The notes: generated from the sequence alone by a model not told the origin. Counted from the stretch's first letter, positions 9,630-18,737 are shown. The stretch: DNA of 64,000 bases from Phycisphaeraceae bacterium (GCA_028277745.1 JANQFR010000061.1:49970-113969); one strand, 5' to 3'. Made by a program: numbers and translations.

Positions 9630-10271
9630 ATGCCCGACCCGCCGCCCATCGACCTGGTGATCTTCGACCTCGGCCGCGTGCTGATCCGCCTCGCCGCCGA
9701 CCGGCCCGACGCCGCCGCCATGGCCGGCGTCGACCTGCCGCCGCTCAGCGAAGACGCATGGAGGAAGTGGGAGACGATCCGCGACGATCATGAAACCGGC
9801 CGGATCAGCTTCGACCAGTTCGCCGACCGGCTGGCGCCGGTGAGCGGGCTCGACCGAGGCCAGCACGCGGCGCTCTATGAGGGATGGTTGCGGGGGCCGT
9901 ACCCGGGCGTCGAGGAACTGGTCGACGAGTTGCGGGCCGGGCCGACGCGCCTGGCGTGCCTGTCGAACACCAACGATTTCCATTGGTCGCTGATGACCGC
10001 TCCTGCCGGGAACAACGCCCTGCCGATGGATAAGCTGCATCACCGCTTCGCCAGCCATCTGGTCGGTTCGGCCAAGCCCGACGCGGCGATCTACGAGCAC
10101 GTCGAGCGGGAGACGGGCGTCGAGCCGGGCCGGATGATTTTCTTTGATGACAGCCCGGCCAATGTCGAAGCGGCGCGGGCCCGCGGCTGGCGGGGCGAGG
10201 TCATCGCCGACGATGGCGACCCGGTCTCGCAGATGCGGCGGCGCCTTGGGCGCTATGGTGTGTTGGGATGA
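9630..10271 (+). CDS. HAD-like hydrolase, YihX/subfamily IA type
   Basis: 213 residues. Motif I is VIFDLGRVL, with the nucleophilic Asp but a Gly where the second Asp of DxD normally stands, as in YihX-type sugar phosphatases. A helical cap domain follows, then motif II LACLSNTN, the Lys of SAKPDAAIYEHV and motif IV FFDDSPANVEAARARG. It is likely a small-molecule phosphatase; the substrate is unknown. It begins 14 bases after the proA stop and its own stop overlaps the next gene (ATGA). Confidence 0.88.
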   Translation: MPDPPPIDLVIFDLGRVLIRLAADRPDAAAMAGVDLPPLSEDAWRKWETIRDDHETGRISFDQFADRLAPVSGLDRGQHAALYEGWLRGPYPGVEELVDELRAGPTRLACLSNTNDFHWSLMTAPAGNNALPMDKLHHRFASHLVGSAKPDAAIYEHVERETGVEPGRMIFFDDSPANVEAARARGWRGEVIADDGDPVSQMRRRLGRYGVLG

Positions 10272-11047
10272 ACGCAAAGGAAAAACCCGGCCTCGTGAGC
10301 GGCAAGAAGGTGCTCTTCAACACCCTGCTGGCGTGTGGGGCGGGCCTGTTTCTGCTGGTGTGGGTGACCCTGCGTTGGGTGGAGATGCAGATCACCCCGC
10401 CGGCGCCGCTGGCGTGGGCGGAGCGGGCCGAGTGGGTGACCCCGCCGGTAAACTTCACGCGGCTGCAGAAGCAGCCGGGGCCGGACCCGCCGTTTCAGCG
10501 GGTGCGGAAGAACCTGGATTTCGAGGTCGAGCCGGACGAGGAGGAGATGGTGCGTCAGCTGGCGGTGCTGGCGTGGGCGATGGAGGACGCCGGGGACCGG
10601 CGTGACGCGATCGCGGCGGAGGCGTCGGCGTTTCCGTCGGCGTTCTACCCGTGGTACGTGCTGGCGTCATGGGAAGCGCGGCACGGCGACGGGGCGGCGA
10701 CGGACGGCCTGATCGAGTCGGCGTTCGCCCGGGCGCCGGCGGTGGTGACCATGAAGTTCATCGACGAACTGGACCGGCCGATGGCGGGGCTGCGCCTCGG
10801 GACGATCGAGATCGCGTGCGCCCGGCTGAAGGACCGCGTGCTGAACCAGAACCTGCGGCTGGTCTATCCGGACCTGACGACCGACGAGCGGGGGATGATT
10901 TACCTGCCGATCTACGCCACGCCCAGCCGCACGACCGTGCTGCCCCAGCCCGAGGGGTACGAGATGATCTATGACTGGGAGGGCTGGTTCGAGTTCCCGG
11001 GGCAGACCGGGACGCTGCCGCCGGTGCTGGTCAGGAAGCGGCGGTGA
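10268..11047 (+). CDS. Membrane-anchored protein of unknown function
   Basis: 259 residues. One N-terminal membrane helix (KVLFNTLLACGAGLFLLVWV, about residues 14-33) is followed by a soluble domain with an acidic helical stretch (EPDEEEMVRQLAVLAWAMED) and a C-terminal beta-rich part. I do not recognise a family. It overlaps the HAD gene stop by 4 bases and closes the cdaA-cdaR-proA-HAD unit. An envelope location is the only supported statement. Confidence 0.75.
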   Translation: MNAKEKPGLVSGKKVLFNTLLACGAGLFLLVWVTLRWVEMQITPPAPLAWAERAEWVTPPVNFTRLQKQPGPDPPFQRVRKNLDFEVEPDEEEMVRQLAVLAWAMEDAGDRRDAIAAEASAFPSAFYPWYVLASWEARHGDGAATDGLIESAFARAPAVVTMKFIDELDRPMAGLRLGTIEIACARLKDRVLNQNLRLVYPDLTTDERGMIYLPIYATPSRTTVLPQPEGYEMIYDWEGWFEFPGQTGTLPPVLVRKRR

Positions 11048-11102
11048 GTCGGATGTTTTATGATCCGTGAAACGCCCTGTTGAAACGGAACCGCCGACCA
11101 TC

Positions 11103-14100
11103 ATGACCGCGTCCATGACCGCCGATCCCACCGCCCCCACGCCGCGGGTGTTCCGCATCGAAGTCCGCCCCGTCGCGGGCGAGGTCGACCCGAAGGCCGA
11201 CGCCGCCCTCGCCGAGGCCCGGGCGGCCCTGCCGGGCGTCGCCGCGATCCGCACCGCCCACGTCTTCCTGATCGAGGCGCCGCTCCGTGAAGACGAGGTC
11301 CGTCGGATCGGCGAAGAGCTGCTGGCCGACCCGATCAACCAGACCCTCAACGGCGCCGCTCACGGCGACGCGGTGATCGAGGTCCACTACCAGCCCGGCG
11401 TCATGGACCCGGTCGCTCAATCGACCCGCGAGGCGATTGTCGAGATGCTCCCGCACCTGTCGCTCGACGACATCGAGGTGCGCACCGGCACGCGTTACGA
11501 CCTGGCCGGCCAGGGCCTCGACGAGGCGGCCCTGCGCGCCTTCGCCGAGCGTGCGCTGGCCAACACCGTGATCCAGGACATCCACCTGAGCCCGTTCCGG
11601 CCCGACGCGTTCCCGCACGGGCACGCTTATGAACTCCAGCTGACGCACGTGCCCATCCGCGGGCTGGACGACGAGGGGCTGCTCAAGCTCTCGCGCGACG
11701 GCCACCTGTTCCTGAGCCTCGACGAGATGAAGGCGATCCAGTCGTTCTATGTCGACGCCGGGCGTGAGCCGACCGACGTGGAGCTGGAGACGCTCGCCCA
11801 GACGTGGTCGGAGCACTGCGTTCACAAGACGCTCAAGAGCACGATCACCTACACCGGCGACGATTTGAGCATCTTCCGCGACAAGCCGGGGCACACGCTC
11901 AACGACGACGGCAGCGTCACGATCCATAACCTGCTCAAATCGACCGTCGCCGCCGCCACGTTCAAGCTCCGCGACAGCGGGCTGGACGACTGGCTGGTCT
12001 CGGTCTTTGACGATAACGCCGGCGTCGTGCGGTTCGACGACACCCACGGCGTGTGCATCAAGGTCGAAACCCACAACCACCCGTCCGCCATCGAACCCTA
12101 CGGCGGGGCGGCCACCGGCATCGGCGGGTGCATCCGCGACATCATGGGCACCGGGCTGTTCGCCAACCCGATCGCGAACACCGACTCGTTCTGCGTGGCG
12201 CACCCAGATGGCAGATGGGAGGTTGGTGATGGCAGATGTGAGATGGCAGATGGCAGATGGAAAGAAGAAGGAGAACCCTCCGATCCATCTGCCATCCGCC
12301 ATCCGCCATCTGCCATTCTTCCTAACGGCGTGATCCACCCGCGGCGCATCCTGCAGCAGGTGGTCGCCGGCGTACGCGACTACGGCAACCGCATGGGCAT
12401 CCCCACCGTCAACGGGATGGTCTATTTCGACGACGCGTACCTCGGCAACCCGCTCGTCTTCGCCGGCTGCGTCGGGCTGATCCCGCTGGACAAGTGTTTC
12501 GGCTCGCCGAACCCGGGGGACCGCATCGTCATCCTCGGCGGCGCGACCGGGCGCGACGGGATCCACGGCGCCACGTTCTCGTCCGCCGAGCTGACCGACA
12601 CGCACGCCGACGAGTTCTCCCACGCGGTGCAGATCGGCAACGCGATCACGCAGAAGAAGACGATGGACGTGATCGCCCGGGCTCGCGACCACGAACGCGG
12701 CTGCCTGTTCACCGCGATCTCCGACTGCGGCGCCGGCGGGTTCTCGTCCGCGGTGGGCGAGATGGGCGAGAAGGTCGGGGCCTTCGTCACACTCGAGACC
12801 GCCCCGCTCAAGTACGCCGGGCTGTCGTACAACGAGATCTGGATCAGCGAGGCCCAGGAGCGCATGCCCCTGGCGGTCCCGCCGCAGAACGTCGACGCCC
12901 TCCGCGCCCTGTGCGACGCCGAGGACGTGGTGATGTGCGACCTGGGCCATTTCGGCCACGAGGAAAACGGCGAGCCCACGCTCAAGCTGACCTACCATGG
13001 CGCCGAGGTCGGCAAGATCTCAATGCCCTTCCTCCACGACGGCATCCCCATGCCCACGCGCACCGCGGCCTATGCGCCAGCGCCGCCCGCGACGACCATC
13101 GGCCATCAGGAATCCGCCCTCGACGAGTTGCTGACCGCCCTGCTCGCGCACCCCAACATCGCGTCGAAGCACTGGATCGTCCGCCAATACGACCACGAGG
13201 TGCAGGGGGGAAGCGTGGTCAAGCCGCTGGTGGGCCCGGAGCAGGACGGCCCGTCGGACGCGGCGGTGATCCGGCCCAAGCTCGACAGCCCCCGTGCGGT
13301 CGCGCTGTCCAACGGCGTCGCGCCGCACCTGGCCGAGCACGCGACGGCCAAGGGCTTGGCGGTCGACGGCGACTCGTACGCCGCCGCCCTCGCCGCGATC
13401 GACGAGGCCGTGCGCAACGCGGTGTGCGTCGGCGCCGACCCGTCGCGGATCGCGATCCTCGACAACTTCTGCTGGCCCAGCTGCGACGACCCGGCCCAGC
13501 TCGCCGCCCTCGTGCGCGCGGCCGAGGGCTGCTACGACGGCGCGCTCGCCTACCGCACGCCGTTTGTCTCGGGCAAGGACTCGCTGCACAACCAGTTCAC
13601 CACCGACGACGGCCGGGTGATCACGATCCCCCAGACGCTGCTGATCACCGCGTTGGGGATCGTGCCCGACGCGCGTCGGGCACGCACGATGGACGCTAAG
13701 GCGCCCGGGCACGCCCTGTTCGTGGTCGGGCTGACCGACGCCCGCCTCGGCGGCGCGCACCTGACCGCCTGCGGCCGGGCGCCCGCCGACGCCGACCTCC
13801 ACATCCCCCGGGTCGACTTCGCCCACGGCCCGAAGAACGCGCAGGTCGTGGCCCAGCTCATCGCCGCCGGCCGGGTCGCCGCGGCACACGACTGCTCCGA
13901 CGGCGGCCTGCTCGTCGCCGCCGCCGAGATGGCCTTCGCCGGCCGGGTCGGGCTCGACCTCGACCTCGCCGCCCTGCCCAGCACCGACGCCCTGTCGTTG
14001 CCTGCCGCCTGCTTCGCCGAGACCCCCAGCCGCTACCTGCTCGAGGTGGCGCCGGATCACGTGGACGCGGTGGTCAAGCACCTGCGCGACGCGAGCACAC

Positions 14101-14228
14101 CGTTCGGCCAGGTCGGAACGTTCGCCGATCACGACCGGCTGACCCTGCGCACGCCCGATGAAGGGCGGCGCCTCGATGTGCCGCTGGCGGCGTTGCTCGA
14201 CGCATGGCGGAAGCCCCTGGACTGGTGA
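11103..14228 (+). CDS. purL: Phosphoribosylformylglycinamidine synthase, fused PurS-like and PurL, with in-frame repeat insertion
   Basis: About 1041 residues from the ATG at 11103 (starts at 11067 or 11115 are also possible). Two PurS-like half-domains (residues about 12-150) precede the PurL catalytic part: TWSEHCVHKTLKS, HNHPSAIEPYGGAATGIGG, GRDGIHGATFSSAEL, DCGAGGFSSAVGEMG and FVSGKDSLHNQ. There is no glutaminase domain, so a separate PurQ must supply ammonia. It converts FGAR to FGAM in purine synthesis. Residues about 368-407 (HPDGRWEVGDGRC to HPPSAILPN) are encoded by a repeat element with inverted arms; this stretch does not resemble PurL but the frame is kept, so the enzyme could still fold with an added surface loop. 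Confidence 0.93.
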   Translation: MTASMTADPTAPTPRVFRIEVRPVAGEVDPKADAALAEARAALPGVAAIRTAHVFLIEAPLREDEVRRIGEELLADPINQTLNGAAHGDAVIEVHYQPGVMDPVAQSTREAIVEMLPHLSLDDIEVRTGTRYDLAGQGLDEAALRAFAERALANTVIQDIHLSPFRPDAFPHGHAYELQLTHVPIRGLDDEGLLKLSRDGHLFLSLDEMKAIQSFYVDAGREPTDVELETLAQTWSEHCVHKTLKSTITYTGDDLSIFRDKPGHTLNDDGSVTIHNLLKSTVAAATFKLRDSGLDDWLVSVFDDNAGVVRFDDTHGVCIKVETHNHPSAIEPYGGAATGIGGCIRDIMGTGLFANPIANTDSFCVAHPDGRWEVGDGRCEMADGRWKEEGEPSDPSAIRHPPSAILPNGVIHPRRILQQVVAGVRDYGNRMGIPTVNGMVYFDDAYLGNPLVFAGCVGLIPLDKCFGSPNPGDRIVILGGATGRDGIHGATFSSAELTDTHADEFSHAVQIGNAITQKKTMDVIARARDHERGCLFTAISDCGAGGFSSAVGEMGEKVGAFVTLETAPLKYAGLSYNEIWISEAQERMPLAVPPQNVDALRALCDAEDVVMCDLGHFGHEENGEPTLKLTYHGAEVGKISMPFLHDGIPMPTRTAAYAPAPPATTIGHQESALDELLTALLAHPNIASKHWIVRQYDHEVQGGSVVKPLVGPEQDGPSDAAVIRPKLDSPRAVALSNGVAPHLAEHATAKGLAVDGDSYAAALAAIDEAVRNAVCVGADPSRIAILDNFCWPSCDDPAQLAALVRAAEGCYDGALAYRTPFVSGKDSLHNQFTTDDGRVITIPQTLLITALGIVPDARRARTMDAKAPGHALFVVGLTDARLGGAHLTACGRAPADADLHIPRVDFAHGPKNAQVVAQLIAAGRVAAAHDCSDGGLLVAAAEMAFAGRVGLDLDLAALPSTDALSLPAACFAETPSRYLLEVAPDHVDAVVKHLRDASTPFGQVGTFADHDRLTLRTPDEGRRLDVPLAALLDAWRKPLDW
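12205..12320. repeat. Heptanucleotide inverted array inserted inside purL
   Basis: Direct units of AGATGGC/AGATGG (12206-12260) are followed by a short A/G-rich spacer and then the same units in inverse orientation (CCATCTGCCATCC and GCCATCTGCCATTCT, 12285-12319). The two arms could form a long hairpin. It adds about 39 codons without a stop or frameshift. Related arrays occur at 7238, 14241 and 26559 in gaps, where only the direct arm is present. Confidence 0.88.
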
Positions 14229-14240
14229 ACCGGGGGCGGC

Positions 14241-14312
14241 ATGGCAGATGTGAGATGGCAGATGGCGGATGGGCCAGACCATCAGCCGTTTAGCGCCGGC
14301 CCGGGCTTTGGG
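14241..14312. repeat. Heptanucleotide array plus TTAGCG-type REP downstream of purL
   Basis: ATGGCAGATGTGAGATGGC and further units up to 14272 are followed by TTTAGCGCCGGCCCGGGC (14289 onward). The layout copies the element after cdaA. It lies 12 bases after the purL stop codon. No gene is visible in the rest of the 183-base gap. Confidence 0.65.
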
Positions 14313-14411
14313 CAATGGAGAACGCGGGTGGGCATGGATCGGCTAAAACGCGGGGGAGGCTCCGCCGCTGAACCTGCGGAATAACCGAGCGGCCGCTCCA
14401 GTTCTGCAGGC

Positions 14412-15155
14412 ATGATGCGCATCGCCCTGCTCGCCGCCGCGTTGTTGGCCAGCCCTCTCGCACTCGCGGACGACCGGCCGCCGTTTGCGGTGGTCGAGTT
14501 GTTCACCAGCGAGGGCTGCTCGAGCTGCCCGCCGGCCGACCGTTTGATGAAGCAGGTCCACGATGCCGTGTCGGCCAACGGGCAACGCGTGTATTGCCTG
14601 GCATACCACGTGGATTACTGGGACCGCCTCGGTTGGCGCGACCGTTTCTCGGACCCCGCCCATTCCCGCCGGCAATCGCTGTACGCCCACGCCCGGGGCT
14701 CGGATCGGGTGTACACCCCGCAAGTGATCGTGAACGGCCGCGACGCGTTCGTCGGCTCCAACCGCGCCAAGACGCAGCATGCGATCGCCGAGGCTTTGAT
14801 GCAGGCGGCGACGTCGAGCGTCGGCATCACGTTAAAAATAGATGATGATCATCTCACCGTCGACTACGCCGTCGCCGACGCCCCGCCCGAAGCGGTGCTG
14901 AACGTGGCGCTGGTCGAATCGAACCTGAGCACAGACGTGCGGCGGGGCGAAAACGCTGGCCGAACCCTTCATCACGCCCCGGTGGTGCGCGTGTTTCAAA
15001 CGATCGATCTGCCCGGCGACGATGCTGAAGGCCGAACGACCCTCACCTTGCCGCCCGACACCCGGCCCGAACACACGGCGGTGATCGCCTTTGTGCAGTC
15101 GACCGACACGCTGCACATTCACGGCGCCGACCGCGCAGCCCTGCCGGCGGAGTAG
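14412..15155 (+). CDS. DUF1223 thioredoxin-fold protein, exported
   Basis: 247 residues from the first of two adjacent ATG codons; the second (14415) is better spaced from CAGG and may be the true start. A signal peptide ends near ALA. The family signature VVELFTSEGCSSCPPADRL carries a CxxC pair (C36, C39) in a thioredoxin-like fold, followed by AYHVDYWDRLGW and YTPQVIVNGR. DUF1223 proteins are periplasmic with unknown substrates. A redox role is inferred from the CxxC. No obvious partner is adjacent. Confidence 0.88.
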   Translation: MMRIALLAAALLASPLALADDRPPFAVVELFTSEGCSSCPPADRLMKQVHDAVSANGQRVYCLAYHVDYWDRLGWRDRFSDPAHSRRQSLYAHARGSDRVYTPQVIVNGRDAFVGSNRAKTQHAIAEALMQAATSSVGITLKIDDDHLTVDYAVADAPPEAVLNVALVESNLSTDVRRGENAGRTLHHAPVVRVFQTIDLPGDDAEGRTTLTLPPDTRPEHTAVIAFVQSTDTLHIHGADRAALPAE

Positions 15156-15166
15156 TCGATCACGCC

Positions 15167-15220
15167 AATAGCCGGGCCGCGACGCGGCCCCGGACCAGGC
15201 GGGCGTAGTCCATCGGCTAC
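15167..15220. repeat. Diverged REPIN of the RAYT-associated ATAGCC family
   Basis: AATAGCCGGGCCGCGACGCGG starts the first arm; the second arm has decayed to CATCGGCTAC. It lies between the DUF1223 stop and the stop of the convergent oxidoreductase at 15238. The intact form flanks the transposase gene at 61 kb. Confidence 0.7.
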
Positions 15221-15237
15221 GAAATCCGCGATTCTCC

Positions 15238-16233
15238 TTAAATCTCGATCGTCCGGCCGGCCTTGGCGCTTTCGTGGATCGCGTCGGTGAAGCGCATGTA
15301 GGCGACGCCGGTCTTGAAATCGGTGAGGCGGATGGGGGCGACGCCGCGGATCGCGTCGATGAACTCCTCCTCGACGCGCCAGCCGGGCAGGCCGCGTGAG
15401 GCGATGTCGACGGGCTGCATCCGATCCTCTCCACGGCGTCCGAGGCGGACGGCGCCGGCGTCGAGGTCCACGTGAACCGCAGCGTCCTCGCCGTGGAGCC
15501 AGACCGACGAGCCCGTGTCGAACGCGCTGGCGACCGCGGTGGCCGACATCGTGAACGCGGCATCGTCTTTGGCCAGCGTCCCCATCAGGTTCACGTGGTC
15601 CGGCACGTCGCCGGTCTCGACGACGGTATGGGCCTGGGCGGTGACGGTCTTCAGCGGGCCGACCCAGCGCATGATCGTTTCGTAGTGGATGCCGATCGCC
15701 ATGATGTTGTGGCCGCTCAGGGCCCGGTCGCGGCGCCAGGTTTTTTCGGCGCCGTGGTCGGGGAACGGGCCGAGGTGGGCCTTGGCACGCACGCTGATGA
15801 GGCGGCCGAGCTGGTCATCGACGCACTCGCGCACGATGTCGTCGTAGTGCAGGGAGAACGGCGCGGGCACGATCTGGGCCGCCAGGTCGGGGCGTTGGTC
15901 CGCGGCTTCGAGCATGCGCCAGGCCTCGTCGGCGTTCATGGCCATGCGGGCCTCGCACATCACGTGCTTGCCGCGCTCGAGGGAGGCGACGGTGTATTCG
16001 CAGTGCTTGTAGGGCCAGGTGCCGATGACGATCGCGTCGAGTTGGCCGTCGTCGAGCAGCGTGTAGGGATCGTCGGCGGCGCGGGGGATGTTGAATTCAT
16101 CACAGACGCGTTGCGAGGATTCGAAGGTGCGGTTGCACACGGCCTCGACGGACACGCCGTCGATGGCCTGCAGGCCGGGGATGTGGCGGTTGCGGGTGTT
16201 GTTCCCGGCCCCGATGACGCCGACGCGGATCAT
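15238..16233 (-). CDS. Gfo/Idh/MocA family oxidoreductase with a CEAR motif
   Basis: 331 residues. The N-terminal Rossmann fold is VGVIGAGNNTRNRHIP. The usual EKP motif, whose Lys is catalytic in glucose-fructose oxidoreductase relatives, reads VMCEARMAM. The C-terminal alpha/beta domain includes GHNIMAIGIHYETI with a possible catalytic His. The family oxidises or reduces sugars and related polyols with NAD(P). Substrate is unknown. A canonical EKP paralogue is present at 56874, so the change is a subfamily trait or reflects a different reaction. The next gene upstream (16261) is on the same strand. Confidence 0.9.
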   Translation of the reverse strand: MIRVGVIGAGNNTRNRHIPGLQAIDGVSVEAVCNRTFESSQRVCDEFNIPRAADDPYTLLDDGQLDAIVIGTWPYKHCEYTVASLERGKHVMCEARMAMNADEAWRMLEAADQRPDLAAQIVPAPFSLHYDDIVRECVDDQLGRLISVRAKAHLGPFPDHGAEKTWRRDRALSGHNIMAIGIHYETIMRWVGPLKTVTAQAHTVVETGDVPDHVNLMGTLAKDDAAFTMSATAVASAFDTGSSVWLHGEDAAVHVDLDAGAVRLGRRGEDRMQPVDIASRGLPGWRVEEEFIDAIRGVAPIRLTDFKTGVAYMRFTDAIHESAKAGRTIEI

Positions 16234-16260
16234 GGCGGTTTCTCCTTGAGGGTGGCCGGG

Positions 16261-17112
16261 TCATCGTAGCCGCCACGCGGCGAGGCCGCCCGCGGGGATC
16301 ATCACGAGGACCTCGACGGCGCGATCGACCAGGGCCGCGGCAACGCCGACTGCGGGGTCGAGCCCGCCCGTCGCCGTGGCGACGGCGGCGACCACCCAGG
16401 CGTTGAGCCCCAGACCGTTGGGCGTCAGGCCGCTGAGCTTCACCAGCAGCGATGCGGACGCGATGACCAGCGCCGCGTCATAACTCAGCGGCTGGCCGAC
16501 GACGGCGAACGCCAGCACCAGCCGCGCCGCGGCGACCAGCAGATCGAGGAAGCGCAGCGGGACCCATGTCCAGGCCCACGGCATCGGCCGCTTGAAGACC
16601 CGCTGCGCGATCGGGGGCGCAATCAGCGTCAAGACCAACAGCGACGCCGCCAGCACCCACCACCGCGCCGCCGGCGGCAGGGTGAGCAGCACGACGCTGA
16701 CCAGGCCCAGCACCGCCGCGGCGAGGGCGAGAACGACCGCCAGGATGAGGACCGACTGGCGGACCGGCAGGCCGTGGCGCGCCTTGAGGTAAGCGGCGCG
16801 GCCCCACAGCCCGGGGCGGACGACCGGCACGTAGTTGAGCAGGCCGCTGAGCGTGATCAATTCGATCATCCGCCAGGGGCCGACCGGCGGCATCGCGTCG
16901 AACGGCCGGGTGACGGCCCAGAACAACAGGCCGGTGACGGCGAGATTGACGAGGACGGCCGCGGCGATGAGCAGCAGGTCGGAAGGCGCCGCGCGGCTGA
17001 GCGTGGACAAGTCCACGCCCCGCACGGCAAAGACGACGGCCAGCGCGATGAGCAGCACGGCCAGGCCGTAGGCAATCCAGCGGCGGAGGTGGCGGGGGGC
17101 GTCGCCCGGCAT
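16261..17112 (-). CDS. Flippase-like (UPF0104/LPG synthase TM-like) membrane protein
   Basis: 283 residues with about seven or eight predicted membrane helices (IAYGLAVLLIALAVVFAV, LLIAAAVLVNLAVTGLLFWA, SVLILAVVLALAAAVLGLVS). Motifs such as PVVRPGLWGRAAYL and LTPNGLGLNAWVVAA match the lysylphosphatidylglycerol synthetase TM-region/UPF0104 superfamily, associated with lipid or lipid-linked sugar flipping. It lacks the cytosolic aminoacyl-transferase domain of true MprF. It may be co-transcribed with the oxidoreductase. Confidence 0.72.
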   Translation of the reverse strand: MPGDAPRHLRRWIAYGLAVLLIALAVVFAVRGVDLSTLSRAAPSDLLLIAAAVLVNLAVTGLLFWAVTRPFDAMPPVGPWRMIELITLSGLLNYVPVVRPGLWGRAAYLKARHGLPVRQSVLILAVVLALAAAVLGLVSVVLLTLPPAARWWVLAASLLVLTLIAPPIAQRVFKRPMPWAWTWVPLRFLDLLVAAARLVLAFAVVGQPLSYDAALVIASASLLVKLSGLTPNGLGLNAWVVAAVATATGGLDPAVGVAAALVDRAVEVLVMIPAGGLAAWRLR

Positions 17113-17197
17113 GGGGGGAATCGTATCTTAGACGGGGCTCGCCCGGGGAAGCCTTGGCCGGTACACTGGTTATAGACCGAGCAGGAAGTAACGCCGC

Positions 17198-17587
17198 ATG
17201 TTGATCCGTAAGCCCGAGCAGGTGGACGCCAAGCCGATGCAGATGCCCGGCGCGTCGGGCGTGACCATGAAGCTGATGGTCGGCCGCGACGACGGGGCGC
17301 CGAATTTTGCGATGCGGCTGTTCGAGGTCGGGCCCGGCGGGCACACCCCCGAACACGCCCATAACTACGAGCACGAAGTGATGATCGTCGAGGGAGCGGG
17401 CCAGGTCTGCAGCGGGGTCGGGAACGTGACGATCCGGCCGGTGGCGGCGGGGGACGTGGTGTTCATCCCGCCCAACGAGACGCACCAGTTCCGCAATCCC
17501 GGGGACGCGCCGATGAGATTCATGTGCCTTGTGCCGACCACCTTCGACTGCGGCAAGGACGCCTGCGTCCCCACGCCCGGCTCGTAG
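17198..17587 (+). CDS. Small cupin-domain protein
   Basis: 129 residues, one double-stranded beta helix. Cupin motif 1 is HTPEHAHNYEHEVMIVEG (three His and a Glu for metal binding), and motif 2 is VFIPPNETHQFRNPG. AGGAAG lies about 10 bases before the ATG. It may be a dioxygenase-like or sensor protein; the reaction cannot be assigned. It stands alone, divergent from the flippase-like gene. The C-terminal tail has CGKDAC, a possible extra Cys pair. Confidence 0.88.
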   Translation: MLIRKPEQVDAKPMQMPGASGVTMKLMVGRDDGAPNFAMRLFEVGPGGHTPEHAHNYEHEVMIVEGAGQVCSGVGNVTIRPVAAGDVVFIPPNETHQFRNPGDAPMRFMCLVPTTFDCGKDACVPTPGS

Positions 17588-17646
17588 CCGCGATGCGCGG
17601 TTCGGCGATTCTTTACTTTATTTCTTGTCTTTGATGGGGCCCACAC

Positions 17647-18672
17647 ATGGCTGACAACACCGAAACGCAACCGACCTCTCCGATGCTCGCCACGCCGGGG
17701 CGATGGGTGTTCCTGGGGATGCTGCTCTGGATCGCCTGTGCGCTGGCGGCGGCGGTCGCCAGCATCGGGATGGCGGACGCGGAGTTCGGCGAAGGCGCCT
17801 CGGGCGTGTTCGCGGCGTACATGGCTTACGTCCCTTCGGTCCTGCTGGGGCTGTGGGGCACGAGCATGATCCTCACCGGCTCGATCTGGATGGCGGCCCA
17901 GAAGACGGCGGCCGGCGGGTCGGCGCGCGCGGGCGATGAGTCGGTCGAGCTGCTCCGCTCGATCGCCGACCGCCTGCTGCTCAGCGAGACCGCCAAGCGG
18001 ATCGCCTACCGCAGCAAGGACATCGACGTGCTGCGCTCCACGATCAAGCAGGACATCGGCAAGCACGAGTTCGACGCGGCGCTGGCGCTGGTGGCCGAGC
18101 TGGCGTCGACCTACGGGCAGATGGAGGAGGCCGAGACGTATCGCGACCAGATCGCCTCAGCTCGGGCGGCGGAGCAGGAGGCGAAGATCACCCAGGCCAT
18201 CGCCCGGCTGGAGGACATCCTGGCGCGTCACGAGTTCGACATGGCCGCCCGCGAGCTGGCGAAAATCCAGCGGCTGTTCCCCGAGAGCGAGCGGGTCCGC
18301 ACGCTGTCGCGTCGCGTGAGCCAGGCGCGTGAGCAGTACAAGCAGGACCTGGAGCGGCAGTTCCTCGAGGCGTCGCAACGCGACGACGTGGACAAGGCGA
18401 TGGACCTGCTCAAGGAGTTGGACAAGTACCTCACGCCCGACGAGGCCGAGCCGTTCCGCGAGGTGGCCCGCGGGGTGATCGGCAAGAAGCGTGACAACCT
18501 CGGGGTGCAGTTCAAGATCGCGGTGCATGACAAGGAGTGGCTGCGTGCGGTGCGGGTGGGCGAGCAGATCATCGCGGACTTCCCCAACTCGAAGATGAGC
18601 GACGAGGTGCGGGGCATGCTCGACCTGCTGCGCGAGCGCGCCGCGGGCCAGCAGGCCGCGGCGGCGCGGTGA
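17647..18672 (+). CDS. Membrane protein with long helical cytoplasmic domain, unknown
   Basis: 341 residues. Two membrane helices (about 19-41 and 56-82) are followed by about 250 residues of charged helices with TPR-like alternation (LVAELASTYGQMEEAETYRD, ELAKIQRLFPESERVRTL, LKELDKYLTPDEAEPF). A helical-repeat scaffold facing the cytoplasm is the likely structure. No catalytic motif is visible. It follows the cupin by 59 bases and is followed by a TTAGCC-type repeat. Confidence 0.78.
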   Translation: MADNTETQPTSPMLATPGRWVFLGMLLWIACALAAAVASIGMADAEFGEGASGVFAAYMAYVPSVLLGLWGTSMILTGSIWMAAQKTAAGGSARAGDESVELLRSIADRLLLSETAKRIAYRSKDIDVLRSTIKQDIGKHEFDAALALVAELASTYGQMEEAETYRDQIASARAAEQEAKITQAIARLEDILARHEFDMAARELAKIQRLFPESERVRTLSRRVSQAREQYKQDLERQFLEASQRDDVDKAMDLLKELDKYLTPDEAEPFREVARGVIGKKRDNLGVQFKIAVHDKEWLRAVRVGEQIIADFPNSKMSDEVRGMLDLLRERAAGQQAAAAR

Positions 18673-18685
18673 GATTACTCCGCCG

Positions 18686-18737
18686 TTAGCCCCCGGCTTT
18701 GCCGGGGGGGGCGTCCCCGGGCGAAGCCCGGGGCTAA
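18686..18737. repeat. TTAGCC-type REPIN
   Basis: TTAGCCCCCGGCTTTGCCGGG and, inverted, CCCGGGCGAAGCCCGGGGCTAA face each other around GCGTCC. Each half forms its own hairpin and the two halves can also pair. It belongs to the same family as the elements at 40242 and 50982. Confidence 0.85.

Noticed and set aside
11058..12998. 646-codon open frame antisense to purL
   Set aside because: Shadow of purL; its oddest segment is only the repeat read backwards.
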